From contig CAYOWK010000022.1 of the NCBI GenBank assembly GCA_964407665.1, positions 1-64,000 on the forward strand: 64,000 nucleotides of DNA. Direction: 5' to 3'. This DNA is from CAYOWK01 sp964407665. GTDB taxonomy: Bacteria; Pseudomonadota; Alphaproteobacteria; Caulobacterales; Hyphomonadaceae. Positions 9,344 through 19,594 of this stretch are shown piece after piece. The notes under the pieces were generated by a model. It made no database searches. It saw only the letters and a list, made by a program, of their open reading frames with translations, and was not told the DNA's origin. How positions within the stretch are numbered: position 1 is the first letter of the stretch; each line of letters opens with the position of its first letter. A program made the position numbers and the translations under genes.

Positions 9344-10641
9344 TGGAAGCGCGCGTCGTCGAAAAACCGTTCGGCCCGTTCGAACGCATGCTCTCCATGC
9401 GCTACCTGCGCGCCAAGCGGGAGCACGGCGGCCTCGCACTCATCTCCATTGTCTCGGTGATCGGCATCACGCTCGCCGTCTGGGCGCTGATCGTCATCAT
9501 GTCGGTGATGAACGGCTTCCGGATCGAGCTGGTCTCCAAGATCGTCGGCTTTGAGCCGCACCTCTATGTCATCACCGACGGCATGAGCCAGCCGGAGGTC
9601 GAAGGCATCATCGACGAGTTGAAGGCGCGACCCGGCGTGGTCTCGGTGGAGCCGATGATCGAAGGCACCGCGCTCGCCACCGCCAACGATCGCAGCGACG
9701 GCATCCAGATCCGCGGCGTCCGCCCGGACGATCTGCGCGCCAACCGTCTCATTGTCGATGGCATGGCCAACCTGAAGGAAAGGGGCCGGGAAGTCGGTTC
9801 TCTCGATGCATTCGGAGAGCAGGGCGCCGCCTCGGACGACATCGTCATCGGCCAGTCCTTCGCCGATGCGCTGGGCTTGCGGGTTGGCGACACCATCACG
9901 CTGCTGCAGGCCAACGGCGCTCGCACGGTGCTGGGTCAGTCCTGGCGCCGCCGGTCGTTCACGATCTCCGGCGTCTTCCATGTCGGCAACGACCGCTATG
10001 ACCGCTACATGGCGTTCCTGCCCGTAGAGGCGGCCAAGAACTATTTCGGATATGACGAGGGCTATCCCGTAGTCGGCGCCCGCATGTCGGATCCGGACGT
10101 CGCCAACGAGTATGCCGGCGCGATGATGCGCGAGGGCTATCCCTACACCCAGACCTGGATCGAGCGTCAGGGCGGCTACATCACGGCGCTGCAGGTCGAG
10201 CGCAACGTGATGCGGCTGATCCTTTTCATCGTTGTCGTGATCACGGCGCTTAACATCATCACGGGCGTCCTGATGCTCGTGAAGAACAAGGCGCGGGATG
10301 TCGCGATCCTGCGGACGCTGGGCGCCACGCGCGCTGGCGTTGTCCGCATCTTCCTGATGACCGGCACCATGCTCGGCACGGTCGGCGTGCTGGCAGGCGT
10401 GGTGGTCGGCGTTCTGTTCTGTATCTTCATCGCCGACATCCAGCACTTCCTTGAGGGGCTGTTCGGCTTCCAGCTCTTCCCGGCGGACGTCTACATGCTC
10501 GACGCCATCCCGGCGAAGCTGGAGTGGGCGGAGGTCGCCACGATCTCAATCGGCGCGTTCTTCGTGACGCTGCTGATGTCGATCATTCCCTCCATGTGGG
10601 CCGCGCGCCTCAATCCAGTAGAGGCGCTGCGCTTCGAATGA
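9343..10641 (+). CDS. lolC: Lipoprotein-releasing ABC transporter permease (LolC/E family)
   Basis: Inner-membrane permease that extracts mature outer-membrane lipoproteins and passes them to LolA. 432 aa from an ATG that overlaps the proS stop. One N-terminal helix (about 33-57) is followed by a long periplasmic domain and three C-terminal helices (from about 285), the FtsX/MacB-type topology. Only one permease gene accompanies lolD here. It could work as a homodimer like the LolF type, or pair with a LolE encoded elsewhere; the sequence does not decide this. Confidence 0.93.
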   Translation: MEARVVEKPFGPFERMLSMRYLRAKREHGGLALISIVSVIGITLAVWALIVIMSVMNGFRIELVSKIVGFEPHLYVITDGMSQPEVEGIIDELKARPGVVSVEPMIEGTALATANDRSDGIQIRGVRPDDLRANRLIVDGMANLKERGREVGSLDAFGEQGAASDDIVIGQSFADALGLRVGDTITLLQANGARTVLGQSWRRRSFTISGVFHVGNDRYDRYMAFLPVEAAKNYFGYDEGYPVVGARMSDPDVANEYAGAMMREGYPYTQTWIERQGGYITALQVERNVMRLILFIVVVITALNIITGVLMLVKNKARDVAILRTLGATRAGVVRIFLMTGTMLGTVGVLAGVVVGVLFCIFIADIQHFLEGLFGFQLFPADVYMLDAIPAKLEWAEVATISIGAFFVTLLMSIIPSMWAARLNPVEALRFE

Positions 10642-11372
10642 CCGCTGCAACCTCCAGCACGCCGCTCGTGCTCTCGCTTCGCGGCGTCACCCGCACGTAC
10701 CAGTCCGGAGAGAAGACACTCCGCGTGCTCCAGGGCGCAGACCTTGATCTGCACGCCGGCGAGATGGTCGGACTTGTGGGCCCGTCCGGCTCGGGGAAGT
10801 CGACGCTGCTCCACATCGCGGGCCTGCTTGAAAAGCCCGATCAGGGAACGGTGCAGTTCGGCGGCAAGGATGCGCTCGCCATGTCCGACAAGCAGCGCAC
10901 GCTGATGCGGCGCATGCAGCTCGGCTTCGTCTACCAGTTCCACCACTTGCTGCCGGAGCTGAACGCGATCGACAACATCTGCGTGCCGCTGATGATCAAC
11001 GGCGTGCCGCGCTCCAAAGCCCGCAAGCGCGGCGAGGAATTGCTGGCGATGATGGGCCTCGTCGAGCGCGGCCACCACCAGCCGGGCCAGCTCTCCGGCG
11101 GTGAACAGCAGCGGGTGGCGATCGCGCGCTCGCTGGCGAACCACCCGAAGGTCCTGATCGCCGACGAACCCACAGGAAATCTCGATCCGGCCACGTCGAG
11201 CCGGGTTTTCCAGAACCTTTTGGACATCGCCCGGAAAGAAAACGTGGCAGTCCTTGTCGCCACGCATAATCTCGAACTCACGGCGCACATGGATCGCGTG
11301 CTGACCCTGGTCGACGGCCATCTGGCTGCGGCCCAGGTCCGGACGATCACAGAGGCGGCGCCGGTCGAATAG
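10638..11372 (+). CDS. lolD: Lipoprotein-releasing ABC transporter ATP-binding protein
   Basis: Cytoplasmic ATPase that powers lipoprotein release by LolC/E. 244 aa from the ATG at 10638, which overlaps the lolC stop by 4 nt (ATGA). Walker A GPSGSGKST is at 48-56, the Q-loop Gln at about 100, the signature LSGGEQQR at 152-159 and Walker B VLIADEP at 172-178, followed by TGNLD. It belongs to the MacB/LolD/FtsE subfamily; pairing with lolC assigns the substrate. Confidence 0.96.
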   Translation: MTAATSSTPLVLSLRGVTRTYQSGEKTLRVLQGADLDLHAGEMVGLVGPSGSGKSTLLHIAGLLEKPDQGTVQFGGKDALAMSDKQRTLMRRMQLGFVYQFHHLLPELNAIDNICVPLMINGVPRSKARKRGEELLAMMGLVERGHHQPGQLSGGEQQRVAIARSLANHPKVLIADEPTGNLDPATSSRVFQNLLDIARKENVAVLVATHNLELTAHMDRVLTLVDGHLAAAQVRTITEAAPVE

Positions 11373-11392
11373 ACGCGATCAGAGGTGAATTG

Positions 11393-14300
11393 GTGACGGA
11401 TACGCCGGGCTTCATCCATCTGCGGGTCCGGTCGGCGCTCTCGCTTCTGCAGAGCATGATCCGGCCCAAGGACCTCGGCAAATGGGCCGCTGCCGAAGGC
11501 GTACCCGCCGTCGCCGTGACCGACGAGAACCTCTTCGCATCGCTGGAGCTGTCCGAAGTTCTCAGCGGCGCCGGTGTGCAACCGATCACCGGCCTTGCAA
11601 TTCGCGCTGTCGAGCCGGGTCTGACCGGCGAGTCCGGAACGCTCGCCCTGCTGGCGCAGAACGAGGCCGGCTACGGCAACCTCATGAAGCTGTCGTCCGA
11701 GGCCTTCCTCAACACGGAGGGGGACGCGAACACGCTTGCGTTCGAGCGCGTGCTTGAACTCTCCGAAGGTCTGATCTGCCTCACGGGCGGCTATGGTGGC
11801 CTGCTGCACAGGCGCGCCGCTGCCGGCAAGCGCGAGGAGGTGGCACGCGTGCTTGACCGGCTCGCCGCCGCGTTCCCGGGCCGTCTCTATGTCGAGCTGC
11901 AAAGGCACGGCCGCCAGGAGGAGTTCGACGCAGAGGACGTGCTGATCGGGCTGGCCTACGAGAAGGCCATTCCGCTCGTCGCCACGAACGATGCGCGCTT
12001 CGCCAAGCGCTCGCAGCACGAAGTCCACGACGTGCTGATGTGCATCGCCCACTCGAGCTACGTGTCCGAGGCGGACCGTCCGCGCGCCACCCCGGAGCAG
12101 TACCTGAAGTCGGCGGCCGAGATGGCCGAGACGTTTGCGGACCTTCCCGAAGCCATCGCCTCAACGGTCGAGATCGCCCGGCGCTGCGCCTACCGCCCGA
12201 AGGGTCGCAAGCCAATCCTTCCGAACTTCGACACCGCCGGCGGCCGGGACGAGGCGGCCGAACTTGTCGCCCAGGCCGAAGCGGGCCTTCGCGACCGTCT
12301 CTCCAGCGGTCAGCTCTACGCGGAGCGCTCCGTCTATGAGGAGAGGCTCGCCTTCGAACTCGCCGTCATCAGCCGCATGGGGTTCGATGGCTACTTCCTG
12401 ATCGTGTCCGACTTCATCAAGTGGGCGAAGGACAACGGCATCCCGGTGGGACCGGGCAGGGGCTCGGGCGCAGGCTCTCTGGTCGCCTGGGTGCTGACCA
12501 TCACGGACCTTGACCCGCTCCGGTTCGGCCTGCTGTTCGAGCGCTTCCTGAACCCCGAACGCGTCTCGATGCCCGACTTCGACATCGACTTCTGTCAGGA
12601 CCGCCGCGGCGAGGTCATCGAGTACGTTCGCGACAAGTACGGCGCCGACCGGGTCGCCCAGATCATCACCTTCGGCACCCTGCAGGCCAAGGCCGTGATC
12701 CGAGACGTCGGCCGCGTCATGCAGCTACCCTACGGCCAGGTCGACAAGCTGTCGAAGCTGGTTCCGTTCAATCCGGCCAACCCGCCGACGCTGGCCGAAG
12801 CCATCGAGATGGAGCCACGCATCGGCGAGGCGATGGAGGCCGACGAGGCCGTCGCCAACCTGATCGAGGTCGCCCAGCAACTCGAAGGTCTCTACCGCAA
12901 CGCCTCGACCCACGCTGCAGGCGTCGTCATCGGCGACCGGCCGCTTGTCGAGCTGTCGGCGCTCTACCGCGATCCCAAGTCGGACATGCCGGCCACCCAG
13001 TTCAACATGAAGTGGGCCGAGACGGCCGGCCTTGTGAAGTTCGACTTCCTCGGCCTCAAGACGCTGACCGTCATCGACCGTGCGCTCGCCTTTATCGCCA
13101 AGGAGGGCAAGGAGCTGGGCGCAGGCTGGGACTCGCTCGACGACCGCAAGACCTACGAACTCATGGCCTCCGGCGAGACGCTTGGCGTATTCCAGCTCGA
13201 GGGTCAGGGCATGCGCGACACGCTGCGCAAGGTCCGCCCGAACAGCATCGAGGACGTGATCGCGATCATCTCGCTCTACCGCCCGGGTCCGATGGACAAC
13301 ATCCCGGTCTATGTCGAAGGCAAGGAAGATCCCTCCACGGTCAAGTACCAGCACCCGGACCTGAAACCGGTCCTTGAAGCGACCTACGGCGTGCCTGTCT
13401 ATCAGGAGCAGGTCATGCAGATGGCCCAGGTTGTCGCCGGCTACTCGCTCGGCGAGGCCGACCTTCTGCGCCGCGCCATGGGCAAGAAGAAGCTCGAGGA
13501 GATGATTGCGCAGCGCGAGCGCTTCTGCGCGGGTGCCGCCACCAACCTCGGCATGGAGCGCTGGCTCGCCAACGAGATCTTCGACACGATGGAGAAGTTC
13601 GCGGGCTACGGCTTCAACAAGTCTCACGCCGCCGCCTATGCGGTGATCGCCTACCAGACAGGCTTCCTGAAGGCGAACCACCCGGTCGAATTCCTCGCGG
13701 CCTCGATGAGCCTCGACCTTGGAAACACGGACAAGCTGGCCGCCTTCTTCCAGGAGGCCAAGCGCCTGAAGATCAAGATCGTCCCGCCGGACGTGAACAT
13801 CTCGAACGCCGACTTCGATGTACGCAGCCAGGAAATCTTCTACGCGCTGGGCGCCATCAAGGGCGTCGGCAAACCGGCCATGCTGGGCGTCGAGCGCGCC
13901 CGCGAGAACGGCAAGTTCACCAGCCTCCACGACTTCTCCGAACGGATGGACCCGAAGCTGGTCAACAAGCGCTGCTTCGAGGCGCTGGCTCGGGCCGGCG
14001 CCTTCCAGAGCCTCGAGCCCAACCGCGCGCAGGCGCTCGCCGGCGCCGGCCTGCTCGCTGCGATGGCCGCATCAGCGGAAGAAGCGCGGACCAGCAACCA
14101 GTCGAGCCTGTTCACGGATGTCGCTGACACCCGTGCGCCACTTCCAAAGGCGACCGGATGGACCGAAGCCGAACGCCTCGATCATGAGCTCGGCAGTATC
14201 GGCTTCTTCCTGTCCGGCCACCCGCTCGATGATTTCATCGCAGGCGAGATGCGCACGCACATCGTGCTCGCCGCCGAGCGGATGGCCATCGGTATGGAGC

Positions 14301-14803
14301 GCGCCTTCCTCGACATGATCGGTGTGGTCCGCGCGCGCGTGGAGAAGCCCGCGCGCATGGGCGGCAAGTTCGCCTACCTCACCATCTCCGATCCCTCAGG
14401 CGAGTTCGAGCTGATGGTGCCGCCGGAAATCCTGGCGGCCAGCCGCGACGACATGGAAGTCGGGGCCCAGATCCTCTGCCGCGTGAAGGTCCGCCGCACT
14501 GACGATGAGCTCCGCTTCGCAATGGAATCCGTCAAGCCGCTCCACCGCGCGGCCCTGGGCAAGCACGACGCCCTGCGCGTCCGCCTCAGCAACAGCGCCT
14601 CGCTAGAGTCCGTCGCGCACATCGCCGAAGGGCTGAAGAAGGTGAAGAGCGCCATGACCGGCGCGATCATCCTCGAAATCCCGATCGACAATCACCGGCT
14701 GGTGACGCTTGCGCTCGACGGCAAGTATCCCGTCGATCCCGGCGCGATGCAGGCGTTCAAGTCCGTACCCGGCGTCGATCAGGTTCGCCCCGCCGCCGCC
14801 TGA
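11393..14803 (+). CDS. dnaE: DNA polymerase III subunit alpha
   Basis: Replicative DNA polymerase catalytic subunit, 1136 aa, with PHP, polymerase palm/fingers, helix-hairpin-helix, OB-fold and tau-binding regions in order. The palm motif PDFDIDF lies at about 393-399 and a third catalytic Asp in KFDFLGLKTL at about 550; GRGSGAGSLV precedes them. The N-terminal PHP motif reads FIHLRVRSALSLL, so several metal-binding His residues of active PHP domains are replaced. I prefer the GTG at 11393 because AGAGGTG lies about 6 nt upstream; a TTG at 11390 is in the same frame. Confidence 0.96.
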   Translation: MTDTPGFIHLRVRSALSLLQSMIRPKDLGKWAAAEGVPAVAVTDENLFASLELSEVLSGAGVQPITGLAIRAVEPGLTGESGTLALLAQNEAGYGNLMKLSSEAFLNTEGDANTLAFERVLELSEGLICLTGGYGGLLHRRAAAGKREEVARVLDRLAAAFPGRLYVELQRHGRQEEFDAEDVLIGLAYEKAIPLVATNDARFAKRSQHEVHDVLMCIAHSSYVSEADRPRATPEQYLKSAAEMAETFADLPEAIASTVEIARRCAYRPKGRKPILPNFDTAGGRDEAAELVAQAEAGLRDRLSSGQLYAERSVYEERLAFELAVISRMGFDGYFLIVSDFIKWAKDNGIPVGPGRGSGAGSLVAWVLTITDLDPLRFGLLFERFLNPERVSMPDFDIDFCQDRRGEVIEYVRDKYGADRVAQIITFGTLQAKAVIRDVGRVMQLPYGQVDKLSKLVPFNPANPPTLAEAIEMEPRIGEAMEADEAVANLIEVAQQLEGLYRNASTHAAGVVIGDRPLVELSALYRDPKSDMPATQFNMKWAETAGLVKFDFLGLKTLTVIDRALAFIAKEGKELGAGWDSLDDRKTYELMASGETLGVFQLEGQGMRDTLRKVRPNSIEDVIAIISLYRPGPMDNIPVYVEGKEDPSTVKYQHPDLKPVLEATYGVPVYQEQVMQMAQVVAGYSLGEADLLRRAMGKKKLEEMIAQRERFCAGAATNLGMERWLANEIFDTMEKFAGYGFNKSHAAAYAVIAYQTGFLKANHPVEFLAASMSLDLGNTDKLAAFFQEAKRLKIKIVPPDVNISNADFDVRSQEIFYALGAIKGVGKPAMLGVERARENGKFTSLHDFSERMDPKLVNKRCFEALARAGAFQSLEPNRAQALAGAGLLAAMAASAEEARTSNQSSLFTDVADTRAPLPKATGWTEAERLDHELGSIGFFLSGHPLDDFIAGEMRTHIVLAAERMAIGMERAFLDMIGVVRARVEKPARMGGKFAYLTISDPSGEFELMVPPEILAASRDDMEVGAQILCRVKVRRTDDELRFAMESVKPLHRAALGKHDALRVRLSNSASLESVAHIAEGLKKVKSAMTGAIILEIPIDNHRLVTLALDGKYPVDPGAMQAFKSVPGVDQVRPAAA

Positions 14804-14815
14804 CGACCGGGCGCC

Positions 14816-16867
14816 TCAGCGGCCCTCGCGCCGCCAGGCCAGCATCAGGAACGCCACCGCCAGCAGCATGCCGACAACGCCCGGCAGCAGGTTGGTGGAT
14901 TCGGTGGCGCGCACCGCATACGCCTTGCGCTCGCGAAGTCCCAGCCACTCATTGCCAGAGGCATTCCCGCGCGCGCCGATGCGGCGGACCTCAGGCATCT
15001 CCGGCGTACCGTCAGCGCCGACACGATAGACGCCGCCCAGCGTCGCGACGGCGACCGGCTGCAGCTTTTCCGGCGTCGCCCGGAGGTCGATGTACTCGCG
15101 CGGATGCGTTGGACCTCGCAGGGTCACGCCCTTCAGGTCGCCGGACTCGACCGTGTAGACGCCGAACTCGCGGCCGGGCAGCGTCGCCGAATAGCGGCCG
15201 GGAGAGACCAGCGTCCACGGCGCCTCACGGCTCTCGCCGCCGGGCGTCGTAAGCGTTAGCGGCTTGGGACTGTCAGACAGCGTCCGCAGCGTCGCCGTCA
15301 CTTCCTGGGCGTTCGCAGCGGTGATCTGGAGGAACTCCTCCTCCAGCTCCGGTTCCTGCATCAACCAGTGCGCCGTCCTGCGGATCAGCTCCGCATAGGG
15401 ACCGCCACCCTCATATCCGCGCGCCCACAGCCACAGCTGGTCCGTCGCCACCGAGGCGACGCGTCCCTTGTTGACCCGGTCCAGCAACAGCAGCGGCGAA
15501 CCATCCGGCGCCTGCAGCACGACGTCTGCGCGGCCAGCTTCCACCTTCATGTAGCGCATCCACGGCCCCCACTGGGCCTGACCCGCCGCCAGCGGCGCCG
15601 TCACCGAGTGGCGCTTGCCGAGTTCCGAAATCTGCGGAACGAAAGTGCGCGTCACGATCTCGCCGGTCGCACGACCTGGCAGCACGGACACCAGAGGCGT
15701 CTCGTACAGAAGCGGGCTGTCTTCATAGGCTGGACCGGCGGCGACGAGCAGGGCGCCGCCGCGCTCCACATAGCGCGACACCCGCTCCAGATAGCCGCTC
15801 TCGAGAACGCCGGCGCGCAGCTCGTGGTCGAAGATGACAAGGTCGAACTCGTCCAGCTTGTCCCGGAACAGCTGTGCACGGGGGAAGGCGATCAGCGCGA
15901 TCTCGTCCGTCGGCGTACCGTCTGACTTCTGCGGCGGCCTCAGGATGGTGAAGTGCACCAGATCGACGGAGGGATCGGCCTTCAGCAGATCGCGCCAGAT
16001 CCGCGCGCCGGGATGGGGCTCGCCCGTCACCAGCAGAACCCGCAGGCGATCCTGCACGCCAGAGATGGAAGCCGACGCCAGATTGTTGGCCTTGGTCAGC
16101 TCGTCCCGGATCTCGGCGACCTGGAGCACGATCAGGTTCTCGCCGCGGCGTTGCAGATCGACGGGCAGCGTAACAGGCTCGCCCACCGGAACGCGCTGCG
16201 AGGGTTGCGCCTCGCCGTTCACGGAGATCGCCACCTCGACCGTCGCAGCCTCGGGATCATCCACCTGCACCCGCAGCTCGACCTGCGTGTTCATGATGCC
16301 GAAGGAGGGCGCCGACTGGATCTCGATCCGCCGGTCCTTCTCGTCCTCGCCGCCCACGATCAGCGCGTGAACCGGACCCAGCGGCTCGGCCGCCGCCATG
16401 TCCTCGGGAACGTCCTGCACCTGTCCGTCGGTGATCAGGATCGAGCCCGCGACCCGGTCACGCGGCGCATCCGACAGCGCCGACTGCAGTGTCGTGAAGA
16501 TGTCGGTGCCGTCTGCGTCCGGATCGGTTTCCGCGATCCGCAGCTCGATGGTCGGGTCCGTCTCGAGCCGCGACTTCAGCGCCTGGTACGCCGCCTCGGA
16601 CGTTTCCTGGCGCCCCCGGAAGTTCATGCTCTCGGAGCGGTCAACGACCAGCGCCACAATGTCTTTCAGCGGTTCGCGCTGTTCCTGCACCCAGATCGGG
16701 TTGGCCAGCGCTACCGCAAGAACGGTGATCGCCAGCGCGCGCATGAGCCAGGCGCGACCCCGGCGAACCAGATAGACGATCCAGAGCGCAGCGGATGCGG
16801 CCACGAGCGACCACAGCACCAGCCAGGGCGTCAGCGGATCGAAGGCAAGGCGTGCGATATCCTGCAT
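14816..16867 (-). CDS. VWA-like membrane protein of the MoxR/BatA operon
   Basis: A 683-residue protein with two N-terminal membrane helices (about 15-35 and 40-60), a von Willebrand A-like segment starting with the MIDAS-type DRSES (76-80), a long middle part including a glutamine-amidotransferase-like fold (about 300-400, without an evident catalytic Cys), and one C-terminal helix at about 660-678. Such proteins occur after BatA/DUF4159 genes in alphaproteobacteria; the function is not established. It starts 3 nt after the DUF4159 gene stop and is last in a four-gene operon. It converges on dnaE with only 12 nt between stops. Confidence 0.85.
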   Translation of the reverse strand: MQDIARLAFDPLTPWLVLWSLVAASAALWIVYLVRRGRAWLMRALAITVLAVALANPIWVQEQREPLKDIVALVVDRSESMNFRGRQETSEAAYQALKSRLETDPTIELRIAETDPDADGTDIFTTLQSALSDAPRDRVAGSILITDGQVQDVPEDMAAAEPLGPVHALIVGGEDEKDRRIEIQSAPSFGIMNTQVELRVQVDDPEAATVEVAISVNGEAQPSQRVPVGEPVTLPVDLQRRGENLIVLQVAEIRDELTKANNLASASISGVQDRLRVLLVTGEPHPGARIWRDLLKADPSVDLVHFTILRPPQKSDGTPTDEIALIAFPRAQLFRDKLDEFDLVIFDHELRAGVLESGYLERVSRYVERGGALLVAAGPAYEDSPLLYETPLVSVLPGRATGEIVTRTFVPQISELGKRHSVTAPLAAGQAQWGPWMRYMKVEAGRADVVLQAPDGSPLLLLDRVNKGRVASVATDQLWLWARGYEGGGPYAELIRRTAHWLMQEPELEEEFLQITAANAQEVTATLRTLSDSPKPLTLTTPGGESREAPWTLVSPGRYSATLPGREFGVYTVESGDLKGVTLRGPTHPREYIDLRATPEKLQPVAVATLGGVYRVGADGTPEMPEVRRIGARGNASGNEWLGLRERKAYAVRATESTNLLPGVVGMLLAVAFLMLAWRREGR

Positions 16868-16870
16868 GGC

Positions 16871-19594
16871 CTAGTCGGTGTTCCTGTTGTCGCGCTCGCG
16901 GCCAAGGCGTTCAAGCAGGTCTGGAATGTGGACCTGATCCTCCTTGTAGTTGCCGGTGAGGATGTACATCACGAGGTTCACGCCGAAGCGGTAGGACATC
17001 TCGCGCGCAGGTTCGCCGCCTTCCATGGTGTTGATCGGGCGCCCGGTATTGGGATCGACCGCCCAGGCGCCGGCCCAGTCCGAGCCGCCGATGAACAGGC
17101 CGGAGACGCCATCGCCGCGCCGCGTATCGCGGTCGCCGCTGGTCCCCTCCAGCCACAGCCGCCCGTTCAGACGGCCCGGAAACGACCGGATCAGATAATA
17201 GCTCTTGGTGATCACGTGCGTGGACGGGGCAGGCTGCAGCGGCGGCGCGTCGATGCCGGCCAGCAGCACTTCGAGGTTCTGCGACACATCACGGCCGGGC
17301 GCAGCGTCGCGTGTGTCGACCACAAACGCCCCGCCATTGCGGAGATACCCGTTCACGGCGTCGACCGCTGCCGGCGACAGCGGCTTCGGGTTCCGGGGCA
17401 CCGCGTAATAGATCATCGGATAGAGCGAGAGCGCATCCTTCTCGAGATCGATGGAGTGCGGCGTGCCCGGCTCCACCGAAGTGCGCTGATAGAGAACCTC
17501 GCCGAGTCCGATCAGCCCGTTGCGGGTCGTCTCGTCCAGCCGGCCATCGCCCGTTCGGACATAGCCGAACCGCAGCGACGACGAGGCTTCAAGCACCTTC
17601 TGCTGCGCCGTCTGCGCCTCGGCTGCTCCGGGGTGAACGACGAGTGCGCCACCCGCCATGAAGGCAGCGAGAAGTGCTGCCCGCCCAAACCGCGGCAGGC
17701 GCCCGGCAAAGGCTAGCGCGATCAGCAGGTCCGCCGCCACGATCGCGAGCGCGGTTGCGATCATCCACCCGCCGAGCCCGCGCCGCTCCAGAATCTGTTC
17801 CTGCTCTGTGACCTGCACGCCCGGCGGGAAGGATGTAAACGCGATCGGGGCCGGCGCTCCCGCGTTGAGCGCACGCTCGCCGCTCTGGCCGCGATAGAGG
17901 CCCGGCGGATGGGCGGGACCGGGACGCACGGTTTCGAGTTCCTTTCCATCAATGGGCGCAGCGCCGGGAGGCGGAGAGCCAAGCACGCCAAAGCCGTCCA
18001 GCGTACGGACCGGTGTCATCGCGCCCTCGGCAGCAGTTCGATTCTGCACCCGCGACCCGCCAGACACCACCGTCCGGCGCAGCATCTCCACAAAGGCCCC
18101 GGTATAGGGCAGGTCAGACCAGTCCGGATCAGCCGTCACGTGAAAGAGCACCAGCTCGCCGCTGCCGGACTTCGCAGCCGTCACCAGGGGCGTGCCATCC
18201 GCCAGCGTCGCCCATGTCCGTGATTGCAGGTCGGCCGAAGGCTGCGCCAGAACCTGCTGGCGCACCACGGCGTCCTGCGGCAGCGGAATGCCCTGGAAGG
18301 GCGAACCGACAGGGAAGGCCGCCAGCTTCTGCGGCGTCGCCCAGGCGAGAGCCCCGCCGAGTGCGCGCGATGTCGGGCGCAGCGGCACAGGCGTCAGCGG
18401 ATCATTCTGCGAGGCCAGACGCGGCCCGGCAAACCGGATCAGCACGCCGCCGCCCTCGATCCACGTCGTCAGCCGCTCCATGTCGGCTTCCGAGATGGAT
18501 CCCCGGTCGCCCAGAATTATGGCGTCGATGGGCGTATCGAGCAGGTCGGACAACGGCCGCTCGGTCAGCTGCACGTAGGGCTGCAACGCCTTGCGCACAT
18601 AGTAATGCTCGGACAGCAGCGGCTGCGCCTCGTCGCGCGCATCGGCAAGGCCGACCGACGGACGCCGGGCCGTATCGTCCCACATCCAGACAGCGCCCGC
18701 CGACGACGATCCCGCAATCCGGAACCGGGCCACCCGGTTCAGCACGGCGGCAGGGATCGAGAACAACGCTTCGGCTGTTGTCGCGCCGCTCTCGAATGTC
18801 AGCCGCGTCGTTCCCAGAGAGGCGCCTTCCGCCGTCTCTGCGATCACGTCCGCTGTTTCGATCCCGACCGGCAGCGAGCGGACGACCGATACGCGGGCGC
18901 CTTCGGCCGAGCTGTCAGCGGAGGTGATCGCAAACCCGTTCCGGGGCCGCGTCACGCGCGCTTCGGTCGCCGCAATCGTCGCCAGGTCCCGCGAGAACGC
19001 TGCGGCGCTGTCGTGATCAAAGCCGTCGGTCGACCACACGATCCGTCCGGGCTTCAGTCCGCTTTCCTTCAGCGCCGCCAGCGCCGCATTCCGGTCAGGC
19101 AGCCAGGGCGCCGGGCGGGCGTTGCGCAGCAGCTGCCGTGCGGTCTCAGTATCCAGGGCCTCGGTAACGTCACGCGGCGCCTCGCGCGGCGCCGTGAACA
19201 TCACGTAGATCTCGCCGCCGGAGGTCGAAGCTTCGTCGACCGCGGCTGCGGCGTTGCGGGTGATGTCGCGCCAGCGCTCCGCGCTCGTCCAGCCGTCGTC
19301 CACGATCACCAGCGTGCCGCCCCCGGCCAGCAGGCTGTGGTTGGGGGCCCAGGTGGGCCGAGCAAAGCCAAGGATCGCGAGCGCGAGAGCCAGAAGCCGA
19401 AGCAGCAGTAGCCACCACGGCGTCCGGGCCGGCGTTTCCTCTTCCGCGCGCAGGTCGTCCAGCAGGGCGAGAGAGGGCAGCGCGAACTTCTGCGGCTCCG
19501 GCGGCGTCGCCCGCAGCAGGAACCAGAGGATGGGCAGGGCGAGCAGGCCGATCAGGGCCAGCGGCTGGAGAAACAGGATGGGGCCGATGTTCAC
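16871..19594 (-). CDS. BatA N-terminal / DUF4159 domain membrane protein
   Basis: A 907-residue inner-membrane protein. The N-terminus matches the aerotolerance-regulator (BatA) domain, with helices at about 5-27 and 58-80 and the motif PALIGLLALPILWFLL-like spacing. A VWA-like region follows, then helices near 630-670, and a C-terminal DUF4159 domain (about 690-895) beginning LRFGYVRTGDG. The start overlaps the end of the DUF58 gene by 4 nt. Bat-type proteins work with MoxR ATPases in envelope or stress functions in other bacteria, but no substrate is known for this subtype. Confidence 0.88.
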   Translation of the reverse strand: MNIGPILFLQPLALIGLLALPILWFLLRATPPEPQKFALPSLALLDDLRAEEETPARTPWWLLLLRLLALALAILGFARPTWAPNHSLLAGGGTLVIVDDGWTSAERWRDITRNAAAAVDEASTSGGEIYVMFTAPREAPRDVTEALDTETARQLLRNARPAPWLPDRNAALAALKESGLKPGRIVWSTDGFDHDSAAAFSRDLATIAATEARVTRPRNGFAITSADSSAEGARVSVVRSLPVGIETADVIAETAEGASLGTTRLTFESGATTAEALFSIPAAVLNRVARFRIAGSSSAGAVWMWDDTARRPSVGLADARDEAQPLLSEHYYVRKALQPYVQLTERPLSDLLDTPIDAIILGDRGSISEADMERLTTWIEGGGVLIRFAGPRLASQNDPLTPVPLRPTSRALGGALAWATPQKLAAFPVGSPFQGIPLPQDAVVRQQVLAQPSADLQSRTWATLADGTPLVTAAKSGSGELVLFHVTADPDWSDLPYTGAFVEMLRRTVVSGGSRVQNRTAAEGAMTPVRTLDGFGVLGSPPPGAAPIDGKELETVRPGPAHPPGLYRGQSGERALNAGAPAPIAFTSFPPGVQVTEQEQILERRGLGGWMIATALAIVAADLLIALAFAGRLPRFGRAALLAAFMAGGALVVHPGAAEAQTAQQKVLEASSSLRFGYVRTGDGRLDETTRNGLIGLGEVLYQRTSVEPGTPHSIDLEKDALSLYPMIYYAVPRNPKPLSPAAVDAVNGYLRNGGAFVVDTRDAAPGRDVSQNLEVLLAGIDAPPLQPAPSTHVITKSYYLIRSFPGRLNGRLWLEGTSGDRDTRRGDGVSGLFIGGSDWAGAWAVDPNTGRPINTMEGGEPAREMSYRFGVNLVMYILTGNYKEDQVHIPDLLERLGRERDNRNTD

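Noticed and set aside
11393..12200. Possible PHP exonuclease activity in DnaE
   Set aside because: The first PHP motif reads HLRVRS, so metal-binding His residues are missing; proofreading is expected from a separate epsilon subunit.
12725..13930. Long minus-strand frame (about 400 codons) opposite dnaE
   Set aside because: GC-rich coding DNA gives long antisense frames; it has no family features and mirrors the dnaE codon pattern.
15953..17716. 587-codon plus-strand frame opposite the VWA/DUF4159 genes
   Set aside because: The opposite strand encodes recognisable membrane and VWA domains; this frame is low-complexity and lacks any motif.
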